Positions 54,900 through 63,424 are shown, numbered from the stretch's first letter. The stretch: 64,000 nt of DNA from Olsenella sp. KGMB02461 (GCF_012584445.1 NZ_JABAHI010000008.1:310001-374000), one strand, 5' to 3'. Translations and numbers: made by a program. The notes: generated from the letters alone by a model not told the origin.

Positions 54900-55904
54900 C
54901 GTCTTGCGTCCCGACTTTTACCCTTTTCACAATGTATTGCTTCTTGGGATACCTCCACCGGCTACGGCACAGTGACGGGTCTGGCAGGCGCCAACTGCCG
55001 CCACACCATGACGCCCTACGTGCCCGGCCTCTCCAATCTCCCACGCACCGACTTCTCGGAAGAAGAGAGGCTCTTCGGCAAGACCTCCGACGAATACTAC
55101 GAGGCCACCCAGGTGCAGCGCCGCCTGGAGCGCCAGGTGAGAAAGTACAAGCGCCGCATAGCTTGCGGCGAGGAGCGGGGTCTCGACATGACAGGCGACC
55201 GGGCCCGTCTCGGCCAGGCCCAGAAGCGTGTGCGCCAGTGGTGCAAGCAGAACACGCTCCCCCGCCAGTATGAGCGGGAGAAGGCCTACGGCGTGGCCAA
55301 GCAGCCGAGAGCACTAGGCCCACAGAGGATCTACAAGGCCTCTCAGATCAAAACAAGGGAGAAGTTCTTGGAAGCACGCTGGAGGGGAGATCTGGCAGAC
55401 GAGTGGGGTGGAGTCTTCGATAGCCAGGGAAACCTTGTGGGCAAGATCGAGCGAGGCCATGGTGGAACCGTTACATTCATCTGCCCAGATGGATATGAGT
55501 GGAAAGATCTCAGGCCGGTACACACGCACCCTGGAGCCATCGGAGGGACATTCTCTGTGGGTAGCCGCGAGGAGGGTGGCGACATCTTCCATCTGACAGA
55601 CGCCAATTGTCTTGGATATGACGCCCGGTGCAACGAGGGCACTTATTCCATCTCGAGGACCCCAGCATCGAGGCCAAAAGAGTTCTATCTGGCTGCCAGG
55701 GAAGCAGAGTTGGATGCGAGAGATGCTGCATACAACGCTGTGTGTGACAGGTGGGAGCGACAAGGCATGTCGTTTTTAGCGGGACCTGGTCAGCAACAGT
55801 TTATCAGCGAAAACAAGGAAGCTATGAGCGATATAATGCATAAGTGGTTCAAGGATAATGCTGTACAATACGGTTATAAGTACAGTTTTAATCGGAGGGA
55901 GTAG
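54900..55904 (+). pseudogene. Truncated MuF-type phage minor head protein fused to JAB/JAMM-like domain
   Basis: The 334-codon open frame has homologous-looking sequence before its only usable start (GTG 54972): DTSTGYGTVTGLAGANCRH precedes and spans it. STGYG..GL.G.NCRH...P...G.S is the C-terminal signature of phage minor capsid proteins (SPP1 gp7/Mu gpF-like, Phage_min_cap2). So the N-terminal head domain is missing and the gene is 5'-truncated. Residues about 40-110 (from the GTG) are charged and coiled. A C-terminal domain follows: Glu144 in DEWGGVFDSQGNLV, then VHTHP (His184, His186), FS (Ser195) and Asp204, resembling the JAMM metal site E...HxH...S...D. This architecture is that of MuF polymorphic toxins. 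Truncation and an expanded Ser-Asp spacing make activity doubtful. Confidence 0.65.
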
Positions 55905-55906
55905 GG

Positions 55907-56098
55907 ATGCAAAGGGAGTATACAGTGCATAGCTACACCTTCCCATTTGGGAAGCCAGGAACTGACGAATGCACTTTAAAGATGGTGGCAGCCCGAGCAA
56001 AGAGTAAGGGAATTAGCGAAGAGCAGGCCGCGAAAACCATGCTCGGTGGCGAGCTGTTTAAACAGTGGAAGAAGGCAAAAGAGTCGGCCACCGTATAG
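55907..56098 (+). CDS. Small protein following the MuF fusion; candidate immunity or partner
   Basis: 63 aa, unrecognised: MQREYTVHSYTFPFGKPGTDE, then a helical basic C-terminal half (MVAARAKSKGISEEQAAKTMLGG, FKQWKKAKESA). The ATG lies 3 nt after the fusion's stop; GGAGGGAGTAGGG overlaps that stop, so the two are translationally linked. An intrinsic terminator closes the unit 38 nt later. In MuF polymorphic toxin loci the gene right after the toxin usually encodes immunity; assigning that here is inference only. Confidence 0.6.
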   Translation: MQREYTVHSYTFPFGKPGTDECTLKMVAARAKSKGISEEQAAKTMLGGELFKQWKKAKESATV

Positions 56099-56135
56099 CC
56101 CCCTCAAATCAACGCTTAAAAATTAACCAGATCCC

Positions 56136-56165
56136 AAAGGCATCGGAATCGATGCCTTTTCTTTT
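56136..56165 (+). terminator. Intrinsic terminator after the 63-codon gene
   Basis: Perfect 10-bp stem AAAGGCATCG / CGATGCCTTT, GAAT loop, tail TTTCTTTT. Unusual inside a phage structural module; it marks the fusion and the small gene as a cargo unit. Confidence 0.85.
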
Positions 56166-56185
56166 GGCGTTACAGCTCCCCCATC
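56166..56185 (+). repeat. 20-bp direct repeat, copy 1
   Basis: GGCGTTACAGCTCCCCCATC, right after the terminator and 33 nt before the 73-codon gene. Identical to copy 2 at 56440-56459. Confidence 0.9.
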
Positions 56186-56217
56186 TTTTGCACCATCAAG
56201 ACGGAAGGAGCCGACCG

Positions 56218-56439
56218 ATGAAACCTGAAGATGCCATCAACGAAGCCCTGCGACAGGCAGGTCTGGCCATAGCCGCAGATCCCGAAGCCCTCACCTGCAA
56301 CACGACCCATACCCATCGGTGCATGGACGATGACGATAACGGGACGCTTTGCATGCGTATGGAGATCCTGGCCTATCAGAGCGGCTACTGCGAGATCCGC
56401 ACCAACTCTCGCTGGGGGTTCCTGGTAGAGGAAGACTAA
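56218..56439 (+). CDS. Small protein of unknown function in prophage fragment
   Basis: 73 aa: MKPEDAINEALRQAGLAIAA, followed by a cysteine/histidine stretch (CNTTHTHRCMDDDD) and a strand-like end (GYCEIRTNSRWGFLVEED). AAGGAG lies 8 nt before the ATG. Lies where head-module accessory genes occur in temperate phages. I do not recognise the family. Confidence 0.55.
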   Translation: MKPEDAINEALRQAGLAIAADPEALTCNTTHTHRCMDDDDNGTLCMRMEILAYQSGYCEIRTNSRWGFLVEED

Positions 56440-56459
56440 GGCGTTACAGCTCCCCCATC
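56440..56459 (+). repeat. 20-bp direct repeat, copy 2
   Basis: GGCGTTACAGCTCCCCCATC, overlapping the last base after the 73-codon gene and 57 nt before the scaffold-like start. Same role as copy 1 is likely (phage intergenic control or recombination site). Confidence 0.9.
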
Positions 56460-56516
56460 ATCTCGGCTCAGAAGGGCACAGGATAGGCCCGTGCCCCAAA
56501 CGGTCGGGAGGTATCC

Positions 56517-56715
56517 ATGACTCTGAACGGTGCGCAACAGCAGACCCTAGGCGAGAGCGGCCAGCTCCAAGACCCTAAGGGCGGCGAGGGCAGCAAGCCC
56601 CAGGACCCGAATGCCGGCAGCACTGCACCCCAAGACCCAGGCCAAGGCGAGGGTGATTCCTAAGAGCCCAAGGTCGACCACAAGCTGGAGGTCGACAACC
56701 GACGCCTGCTAAGTT
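56517..56715 (+). pseudogene. Broken phage scaffold-like N-terminus
   Basis: ATG 56517 follows GGGAGGT. The first 48 codons encode a Gly/Gln/Asp/Pro-rich low-complexity start with three QDP motifs (QLQDPKGGEG, PQDPNAGS, PQDPGQG), as in the leading segment of many phage scaffold proteins. A TAA at 56661 interrupts. The same frame continues with EPKVDHKLEVDNRRLL and then loses coherent sequence at about 56712, where the DNA turns AT-rich. Both an internal stop and a 3' deletion are seen. The scaffold assignment is tentative, based on composition and order after the head protein. Confidence 0.45.
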
Positions 56716-56750
56716 TTCTACATTCGAATATTTATGTTGTAAAGCAAAAG

Positions 56751-56769
56751 ATCCGACACCATCCGACAC
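56751..56769. other. Possible attachment-site remnant
   Basis: Tandem ATCCGACAC (56751-56759 and 56761-56769), lying between the broken phage gene and tRNA-Leu. Tandem short repeats of this kind occur as integrase arm sites. No matching core duplicate was found at the left border, so this is only suggestive. Confidence 0.3.
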
Positions 56770-56790
56770 AGGATGCCAAAATGCATAATA

Positions 56791-56820
56791 AAAAAGGCAA
56801 ACGACACAAGGTCGTTTGCC
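56791..56820 (-). terminator. Terminator of tRNA-Leu
   Basis: Perfect 10-bp stem GGCAAACGAC / GTCGTTTGCC. Minus-strand tail TTTTTTATT, 12 nt beyond the tRNA CCA end. Confidence 0.88.
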
Positions 56821-56832
56821 CAGCTAGATGAC

Positions 56833-56919
56833 TGGTGCGGGCAAGAGGGCTCGAACCTCCACGGACAAAAGTCCACAAGAACCTAAATCTTGCGCGTCTG
56901 CCAATTCCGCCATGCCCGC
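56833..56919 (-). tRNA. tRNA-Leu (anticodon TAG)
   Basis: 87 nt class-II tRNA. Acceptor GCGGGC pairs with GCCCGC before ACCA; the CCA is encoded. Anticodon loop TTTAGGT on a CAAGA/TCTTG stem gives TAG, reading CUN leucine codons. The long variable arm (GGACTTTTGTCC) and GTTCGAGC T-loop are present. Its 3' end faces the prophage fragment. Confidence 0.95.
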
Positions 56920-56959
56920 GTCAAGAGTTTCTATCTTAGCGCTTGAACGCCTTCAAGAA

Positions 56960-56990
56960 AACCCATCCCTCCCAGAAGGAAGGATGGGTT
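56960..56990 (-). terminator. Terminator after gdhA
   Basis: Stem AACCCATCC / GGATGGGTT with extra TCC/GGA pairs. Minus-strand tail TTTTCTTG; on the plus strand the stem runs into TTTCTCGGC (56989-56997). Confidence 0.8.
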
Positions 56991-56997
56991 TCTCGGC
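56986..56997 (+). repeat. Copy of 12-mer GGGTTTCTCGGC
   Basis: Exact copy, extended to GGGTTTCTCGGCAG; its GGGTT is the 3' arm of the gdhA terminator stem. Confidence 0.7.
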
Positions 56998-57008
56998 AGA
57001 CAAAAGGA

Positions 57009-58364
<1,356 letters not shown>

Positions 58365-58581
58365 TTACCTTGGCAAAACTCTGACAGTGTGCCTTTAGGC
58401 CAAAGCGTTTTCATAGACGCTTAAGCTCGTCGAGCACCAGTCTATAAAGCGTGCGCGAAGAGCTTTTGCTTGAGAGGTGGGCGGTAACAATATGGACACC
58501 GGGAATGACACCAATCGTACTATCAATCAAAATTGGCTTGTGGCTTTTGCACACAAGGGTAGATATGTCGTCAGATTTCGC

Positions 58582-58587
58582 TATACT
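58582..58587 (+). promoter_or_regulatory. -10 element of the tRNA-Pro/tRNA-Gly transcript
   Basis: TATACT 13 nt before the tRNA-Pro 5' end. The matching -35 is poor (GTAGAT at 17 bp). Confidence 0.45.
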
Positions 58588-58599
58588 TTCTACCTACCT

Positions 58600-58676
58600 C
58601 GGGGCGTAGCGCAGCTTGGTAGCGCATCTGCTTTGGGAGCAGAGGGTCGCTGGTTCGAATCCAGTCGCCCCGACCA
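58600..58676 (+). tRNA. tRNA-Pro (anticodon TGG)
   Basis: 77 nt with encoded CCA. Acceptor CGGGGCG / CGCCCCG; anticodon stem-loop CTGCT-TTGGGA-GCAG gives TGG; GGTTCGAATCC T-arm. C at position 1 is typical of tRNA-Pro. Confidence 0.95.
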
Positions 58677-58683
58677 GGGTCTT

Positions 58684-58757
58684 GCGGGTGTAGTTCATCG
58701 GTAGAACCACAGCCTTCCAAGCTGTTGAGGCGGGTTCGACTCCCGTCACCCGCTCCA
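58684..58757 (+). tRNA. tRNA-Gly (anticodon TCC)
   Basis: 74 nt with encoded CCA. Acceptor GCGGGTG / CACCCGC; anticodon loop CTTCCAA gives TCC; T-arm GCGGGTTCGACTCCCGT. Seven nt after tRNA-Pro, one transcript. Confidence 0.95.
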
Positions 58758-58770
58758 TCACACGTAAAGG

Positions 58771-58798
58771 GCCCAGGCCTCAGTGCCTGGGCTTTTTT
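58771..58798 (+). terminator. Terminator of the tRNA-Pro/Gly transcript
   Basis: Stem GCCCAGGC / GCCTGGGC, 6-nt loop, tail TTTTTT. Confidence 0.9.
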
Positions 58799-58851
58799 CG
58801 GCCGATTTTTGGGTATCTTCGCACCGTCGGCACATCTTCAGAAGGAGCCAC

Positions 58852-59880
58852 ATGGCTACAAGCAAGTTGGGGCGCACGCTGGTGGTTTGCAATCCCGCCG
58901 CCCAGAGTGGCAAGGGTGCGCAAGGCGGCGCCTTTGTACAGCGCACGCTGGATGCCTATTCCAGTGCCGTATCTGGTTACAGCTATTATGAAACCACCTC
59001 GCCCGGCGACGGCCTGCGTAAAGCCAAGGCTGCCAAAAACTACGACACCGTGATCGCTGTGGGCGGCGACGGCCTCATCCACGAGATCGTCAACGGCTTG
59101 ATGGCCATCCCTGCCGAGAAACGCCCTCGCCTAGGCTTGGTGCCTATGGGTTCTGGCAACGACTATGCGCGCACCTTGCATCTGGCATTGAACGACCCCA
59201 TGGCAAGCCTGGGTCAGACCATCAACGGCACTCCCGTAAAGCTTGACTTGGGCCTTGTAAACGGCGTCTATTTTTGTGAGACCTGCTCTTTTGGCCTGGA
59301 TGCCGCCATTGCCCTCGACACCATGAAAACCCGTGTTCCCGGAGGCCCCCACGGCACCCGCCTCTTCGCTCAAAGCGGCTACCGCATCTTCAAGAACTTC
59401 ACTCACGGCTACAAATATAAGGCCACGGTGGATGGAACGTCCTTCTCGGGTGAAGAGATCGCGTTCGCCTGTCAAGTGGGCCCCACCTATGGGGGCGGTT
59501 ACCATATCTGCCCCAAGGCCTCCCCGGTAGATGGACTACTGAACCTGTGCTACAACACCAAGATTCCTTCCAAACCAGCCATTTTGGCGCTTTTCACAGG
59601 TGCGCGCATGGGTCTCCACGCCAAGAGCTCGGTTATCGCCTTCAAGCAGTTCAAGAAGCTCAAGGTCACCTTTGAAAAACAGCCGCCTTGCCAGGTAGAC
59701 GGCGAGCCGCTTGAGGGCAGCACCTTTGAGATCACCTCGGTGCCTGCCGCCCTCGAAGTGCTGGTGCCAAATTCCAGCCAATGGAATCCCAACCCCACCA
59801 AGGTGGATCGTCCTTCTGTGACAGACGGTCTTTTGGGCACCAAGCTTGCCGATAAACTCCGCAACTCCAGCCAGAAATAA
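58852..59880 (+). CDS. Diacylglycerol kinase family lipid kinase
   Basis: 342-aa cytoplasmic lipid kinase (YegS/DgkB group). ATP-site GGDGLIHEIVNGL (about 72-84), PMGSGNDYARTL, and the second beta domain ending in QVDGEPLEGSTFEI. Family members phosphorylate diacylglycerol or related lipids to recycle headgroup-transfer products. N-terminus VVCNPAAQSGKGA matches the phosphate-binding loop. ATG 58852 follows AGAAGGAG; the frame extends 23 codons upstream through the tRNA terminator, which is not coding. Confidence 0.9.
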   Translation: MATSKLGRTLVVCNPAAQSGKGAQGGAFVQRTLDAYSSAVSGYSYYETTSPGDGLRKAKAAKNYDTVIAVGGDGLIHEIVNGLMAIPAEKRPRLGLVPMGSGNDYARTLHLALNDPMASLGQTINGTPVKLDLGLVNGVYFCETCSFGLDAAIALDTMKTRVPGGPHGTRLFAQSGYRIFKNFTHGYKYKATVDGTSFSGEEIAFACQVGPTYGGGYHICPKASPVDGLLNLCYNTKIPSKPAILALFTGARMGLHAKSSVIAFKQFKKLKVTFEKQPPCQVDGEPLEGSTFEITSVPAALEVLVPNSSQWNPNPTKVDRPSVTDGLLGTKLADKLRNSSQK

Positions 59881-59958
59881 CCATTGGGCCCATAGCCTTA
59901 TTTGGCTGCAACGAGCGCATCTTCGCAGTAACGCCTAAATACTTCCCTCTCAGGATAG

Positions 59959-59996
59959 GCCACCTGAGCAACTCCAGGCTCAGGTGGCGTTTTTCT
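59959..59996 (+). terminator. Terminator after the lipid kinase gene
   Basis: 10-bp stem GCCACCTGAG / CTCAGGTGGC, 10-nt loop, tail GTTTTTCTT. Lies between convergent genes. Confidence 0.85.
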
Positions 59997-60016
59997 TAAG
60001 AGCTATGTCTTAAAGA

Positions 60017-60766
60017 TTAGCGTCCAGTTTTATTTTTGAACATGACGCCAAAGGTGGCCAGAAAGATCTCCACGTCAACCTTTAAACTGGCATGCTCTGC
60101 ATAGCCAAGCTCTGCCAGCTGACGTTGGCCATTTTGGAACGTAGCCTCATTGCGAGGTCCCACCTGCCAAGCCCCGGTTATCCCCTGAGGCACCGAAAGC
60201 AGCTTGTAGACATCGCTGCCAAAGTTGGGGAGCTCTTCTCGGGTGATAGCGCGAGGTCCAATAACGCTTATCTGCCCCAGCAGCACATTCACGAATTGAG
60301 GGATCTCATCCAGGCTAGTCTTGTGGAGCACGCTGCCCAACCGAGTGATGCGAGGATCGCTGGTAACCTTATGCTCGAGGCGCCATTCCTCCAACTGCTC
60401 TTGGTTGAGATATTTCTCTACATCGTCAGCGTCTGCCACCATGGTGCGAAATTTATAAAACGGCAGCGACTTGCCCAGGCGTCCGACTCGTTCTTGGGAG
60501 TAGATAGGAAACCCCTTGGTATCTACAGCAATTACAATTGCGAGGAGTATGCATGGAACCAGGGCTACAGCGATCACAATGAGACTGAACACAATATCAA
60601 AGGCACGCTTGACGGCTCGATAGCCCAAGTTGCGAGTATCCTGCGCCTTGCAGGCCTCAGCAAGCTCCGGTGTATCGATCTCATCCACGATGCTCTTAGT
60701 CACAGGGAGCGCTGTGACCTCCAGGGATGCTGGCCTAATTGGGTCCCCCATTGTGTTCTCGAACAA
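60017..60766 (-). CDS. Polyprenyl-phosphate sugar-1-phosphate transferase
   Basis: About 249 aa, the minimal catalytic form of the WbaP/PglC-like polyprenol phosphate transferase superfamily. A single N-terminal re-entrant or membrane helix (about 43-66, RAFDIVFSLIVIAVALVPCILLAIVIA) is followed by SQERVGRLGKSLPFYKFRTM, the catalytic Asp-Glu in LHKTSLDEIPQFVNVLLGQISVIGPR and QGITGAWQVGPRNE. It starts a cell-surface glycan by loading a sugar phosphate on undecaprenyl phosphate. The TTG at 60766 has AAGGAG 8 nt upstream; an ATG five codons later has none, and an ATG 11 codons earlier only a weak one. No glycosyltransferases are adjacent. Confidence 0.85.
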   Translation of the reverse strand: MFENTMGDPIRPASLEVTALPVTKSIVDEIDTPELAEACKAQDTRNLGYRAVKRAFDIVFSLIVIAVALVPCILLAIVIAVDTKGFPIYSQERVGRLGKSLPFYKFRTMVADADDVEKYLNQEQLEEWRLEHKVTSDPRITRLGSVLHKTSLDEIPQFVNVLLGQISVIGPRAITREELPNFGSDVYKLLSVPQGITGAWQVGPRNEATFQNGQRQLAELGYAEHASLKVDVEIFLATFGVMFKNKTGR

Positions 60767-60799
60767 TCTCCAGTCTCCTTGGGTGAGTCTCAAGCGCAT

Positions 60800-61222
60800 A
60801 CTCTCGAATCAGGGCCAAGTTGCAAGTTAACCCGCCTGCATACCTAAATTAGACATGCAGTGCTATCAATTCATTATTGATAATAACACCACCGTAAGGT
60901 ACTTCTTACGTTAAGCCTAGTTTTATTTTGCTGAAACTATCAAAGGGGCAATCATCCATACACCAGCCATCCCTAAGTCTTTCTTGCCGATAAGAACCTG
61001 CACCCACTTTATGGGCTCACCCTCGTAAAATATCGATTTTCTTTCATATGTAAGGCATCATCTTTGATGCCTCTTGATCTTTCATCTATGTGCAGATTGT
61101 CTTGTGCTCTTTAATAGATGCAGGAGCTAATAGGTACAGAACCTATCCCTCATAAAAAAGAGGTCCCTGCTTTTGATGCAAGGACCTCTTGAACTCAATG
61201 CGTAAATGCGAAGGAAAAAGAC
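60800..61222. promoter_or_regulatory. AT-rich intergenic region upstream of sugar transferase
   Basis: About 420 nt without a gene and clearly more AT-rich than its surroundings. A good minus-strand promoter for the sugar transferase is visible: -35 TTGATA and -10 TAGGTA (+ strand 60841-60869, 17-bp spacer). An 8-bp hairpin AGGCATCA / TGATGCCT lies at 61053-61072. The right end holds the ptsI terminator. The rest (60880-61050) shows nothing I can assign. Confidence 0.5.
61158..61190 (-). terminator. Terminator after ptsI
   Basis: Stem AAGAGGTCC / GGACCTCTT with inner TGC/GCA pairs, minus-strand tail TTTTTTAT. Confidence 0.88.
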
Positions 61223-62926
61223 TTACTTGGCAGCCTTTGCCAGTGCATCTTTTACCTCGCCGGCAGTCTTGAGTTTCATGACCTTCTCGGTCAGCTCGTC
61301 TGCCTCAGCTTTGGACCACTCGGAGATGATCTTGCGGGTACGTAGCACCGAGGGGGCGGACACGGAGTACTCGCCCAAGCCAAAGGAGATCAGCAGAGGG
61401 ATGAGCAGGGGGTCGGCAGCAGCCTCGCCGCACATACCCACCATGATGCCAGCCTCGTTGCCGCACTCGATGACGCGCTTGATGGAGCGAAGCACGGCAG
61501 GATTGTAGACGCTGTAGAGGTAAGCGATGCGGTCGTTGCCACGGTCGGCGCACATGGTGTAGCCGATAAGGTCGTTGGTGCCAATAGAGAAGAAGTCGCA
61601 CTCAGCGGCCAGATCGTCAGCGATAAGGGAGGCAGCGGGGGTCTCGATCATAGTGCCAACCTCAATGTTGGGGTTGTACTTGATGCCCTCGGCGTCCAGC
61701 TCCTTCTTGCACTCCTCCACCAAAGCCTTGACGTCGCGAATCTCCTCCAGGGAGGTGACCAGCGGCACCATGATCTTGATGTCGCCAAAGGCGCTGGCGC
61801 GAAGGAGGGCGCGCAGCTGTACCTTGTACTGGTCGGGGTTGGCTAGGCAGTAGCGCACAGCGCGATAGCCCATGAAGGGATTCTCTTCCTTCTGCAGGTC
61901 GAGATAGGGGATCTCCTTGTCGCCGCCCACATCCAGGGTGCGAATGATGACAGGTTGATCCTTCATGCGCAGAGCCACCTTCTGATAGGCAGCGAACTGC
62001 TCCTCCTCAGAGGGAAGCTCCTTGGAGTCCATGAACAGGAACTCGGAGCGGAACAGGCCTACGCCCTCGGCGTCATGCTCGATGGCGGAAGTCGCATCAT
62101 CGGGGTTGCCAATGTTGGCCACCAGCAGCACTTTGTCGCCGTCAGCAGTCTCGGTGGGCTTGCCGCGATAGGCGTTAAGGGCAGCCTTGGCCTCAGCAGC
62201 GGCCTTGGCCTCTGCCTCGAAGCGGGCCAGATCCTCCTCGCTGGGGTTCACAAAGACCTCGCCGCGGGTGCCGTCTACCACCACGGTGTCGCCGGAGCGG
62301 CAGATGGTGCAGGCATTGGGCACGGAGAGCACGGCGGGGATCTCCAGAGCGCGGGCGATAATGGCAGAGTGAGAAGTACGGCCACCGGTCTCGGTCACGA
62401 TGCCGGCCACGTTCTCCTTGTCGATGTCAGCGGTCATCGAGGGAGTAAGGTCCTTTACCACCACAATGGAACCCGCGGGCAATACAGAGAGGTCGACGAC
62501 CTCTTTACCCAGTAGGTTGGCCAGAAGGCCCACGCGGATGTCCTGGACGTCTGCAGCGCGCTCGCGCATGAGAGGATCGTCCATGCCGTCGAACATGCCA
62601 TAGAACATGTCGCAAACCTCATCCACGGCCTGCTCGGCGCTCATGCCGTTGTTGATGCGGTTGGTGATCTCGTCGATCATGAAGGGGTCGCGGGCCATGT
62701 TGATGTGGCCGATCATGATTTGCGACTCTTCCTCGCCCACGGTCACGGCCATGCGATCGGCCTGAGCCTGGGTGTGGTCGCAGAATGCGTCAAGAGCGCT
62801 GTTGTAGCGCTCGCGCTCTGCTTCAGGGTTATTGTGGGCCGTGGGGGTATAGCTCAGGTCAGGCTCGATAGCAACCTGCGCCTGGCCGATACCAATGCCA
62901 TCGGACCCGTTAATGCCCTGGAACAT
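61223..62926 (-). CDS. ptsI: PTS enzyme I (phosphoenolpyruvate-protein phosphotransferase)
   Basis: 567-aa general PTS kinase that takes phosphate from PEP and gives it to HPr. Phosphorylated His186 in GGRTSHSAIIAR; PEP-binding GVGLFRSEFLFMD, MVPLVTSLEEIRDVK, TMIETPAA, FFSIGTNDLIGYT and catalytic Cys in GMCGEAAAD are all present. It powers the Lac/Cel-class system at 41.8-44.7 kb and presumably a fructose PTS. Third gene after fruK and ptsH. Confidence 0.97.
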   Translation of the reverse strand: MFQGINGSDGIGIGQAQVAIEPDLSYTPTAHNNPEAERERYNSALDAFCDHTQAQADRMAVTVGEEESQIMIGHINMARDPFMIDEITNRINNGMSAEQAVDEVCDMFYGMFDGMDDPLMRERAADVQDIRVGLLANLLGKEVVDLSVLPAGSIVVVKDLTPSMTADIDKENVAGIVTETGGRTSHSAIIARALEIPAVLSVPNACTICRSGDTVVVDGTRGEVFVNPSEEDLARFEAEAKAAAEAKAALNAYRGKPTETADGDKVLLVANIGNPDDATSAIEHDAEGVGLFRSEFLFMDSKELPSEEEQFAAYQKVALRMKDQPVIIRTLDVGGDKEIPYLDLQKEENPFMGYRAVRYCLANPDQYKVQLRALLRASAFGDIKIMVPLVTSLEEIRDVKALVEECKKELDAEGIKYNPNIEVGTMIETPAASLIADDLAAECDFFSIGTNDLIGYTMCADRGNDRIAYLYSVYNPAVLRSIKRVIECGNEAGIMVGMCGEAAADPLLIPLLISFGLGEYSVSAPSVLRTRKIISEWSKAEADELTEKVMKLKTAGEVKDALAKAAK

Positions 62927-62968
62927 GTAAGCCTCCTCTTAAGAGGGAACCTTGCCCCTCTAAATAAA

Positions 62969-63006
62969 AAGGGCGCGCCCAGCCTTGGCTTTCTGCGCAC
63001 GCCCTT
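62969..63006 (-). terminator. Terminator-like hairpin between ptsH and ptsI
   Basis: AAGGGCG-TGCGC / GCGC-GCCCTT with minus-strand tail TTTTTATTT. It would make part of the transcripts end after ptsH, giving excess HPr over enzyme I. Confidence 0.7.
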
Positions 63007-63051
63007 ATGGTCATAAACTCTATTTATGGCACTAAAGAAACCAGGCGCCGT

Positions 63052-63315
63052 TTACTCGCCAAGACCAGACTCAACCAGGTCCACGGCGGCCTTCAGGGCC
63101 TCTTCCTCGTCAGCGCCGTCGCACACGATCTCGATCTCAGTGCCAGCACCAAGGCCACCGGCCATGATGGCCATGGGGGATTTGCCGTTGATCTCCTTGC
63201 CATTGCCCTTGATGGTGACGTTGGAGGAGAACTTGCCCATGGTAGAGGCAAAGAGCCCGGCGGGACGCATGTGCAGGCCGGTGGGGTTAATGATCGTAAC
63301 AGTCTGAGAAACCAT
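63052..63315 (-). CDS. ptsH: Phosphocarrier protein HPr
   Basis: 87-aa PTS phosphocarrier. His15 (NPTGLHMRPAG) is the phosphate acceptor from enzyme I, and Ser46 (NGKSPMAIMAGGLG) is the site used by HPr kinase in Gram-positive catabolite repression. ATG 63315 follows AAGGAG. Just before the ribosome site a stable stem GGGGCCTTG / CAAGGCCCC (63335-63355) could affect translation. Confidence 0.96.
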   Translation of the reverse strand: MVSQTVTIINPTGLHMRPAGLFASTMGKFSSNVTIKGNGKEINGKSPMAIMAGGLGAGTEIEIVCDGADEEEALKAAVDLVESGLGE

Positions 63316-63424
63316 AATCTTCTCCTTTGGGCGAGGGGCCTTGGGACAAGGCCCCGGTTTTCTATGCCTTGGGAGCAAGCTCCCTAAAAGCCGTAATGAT
63401 TGTACCAGTTAGCTTACAGGTGAC

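Noticed and set aside
54972-55904. Intact gene starting at GTG 54972
   Set aside because: Phage-like residues continue in frame before the GTG and no ribosome site precedes it, so the visible frame is a 5'-truncated remnant.
60870-61150. Small coding genes in the AT-rich region before the sugar transferase
   Set aside because: Only short frames without ribosome sites or protein-like composition.
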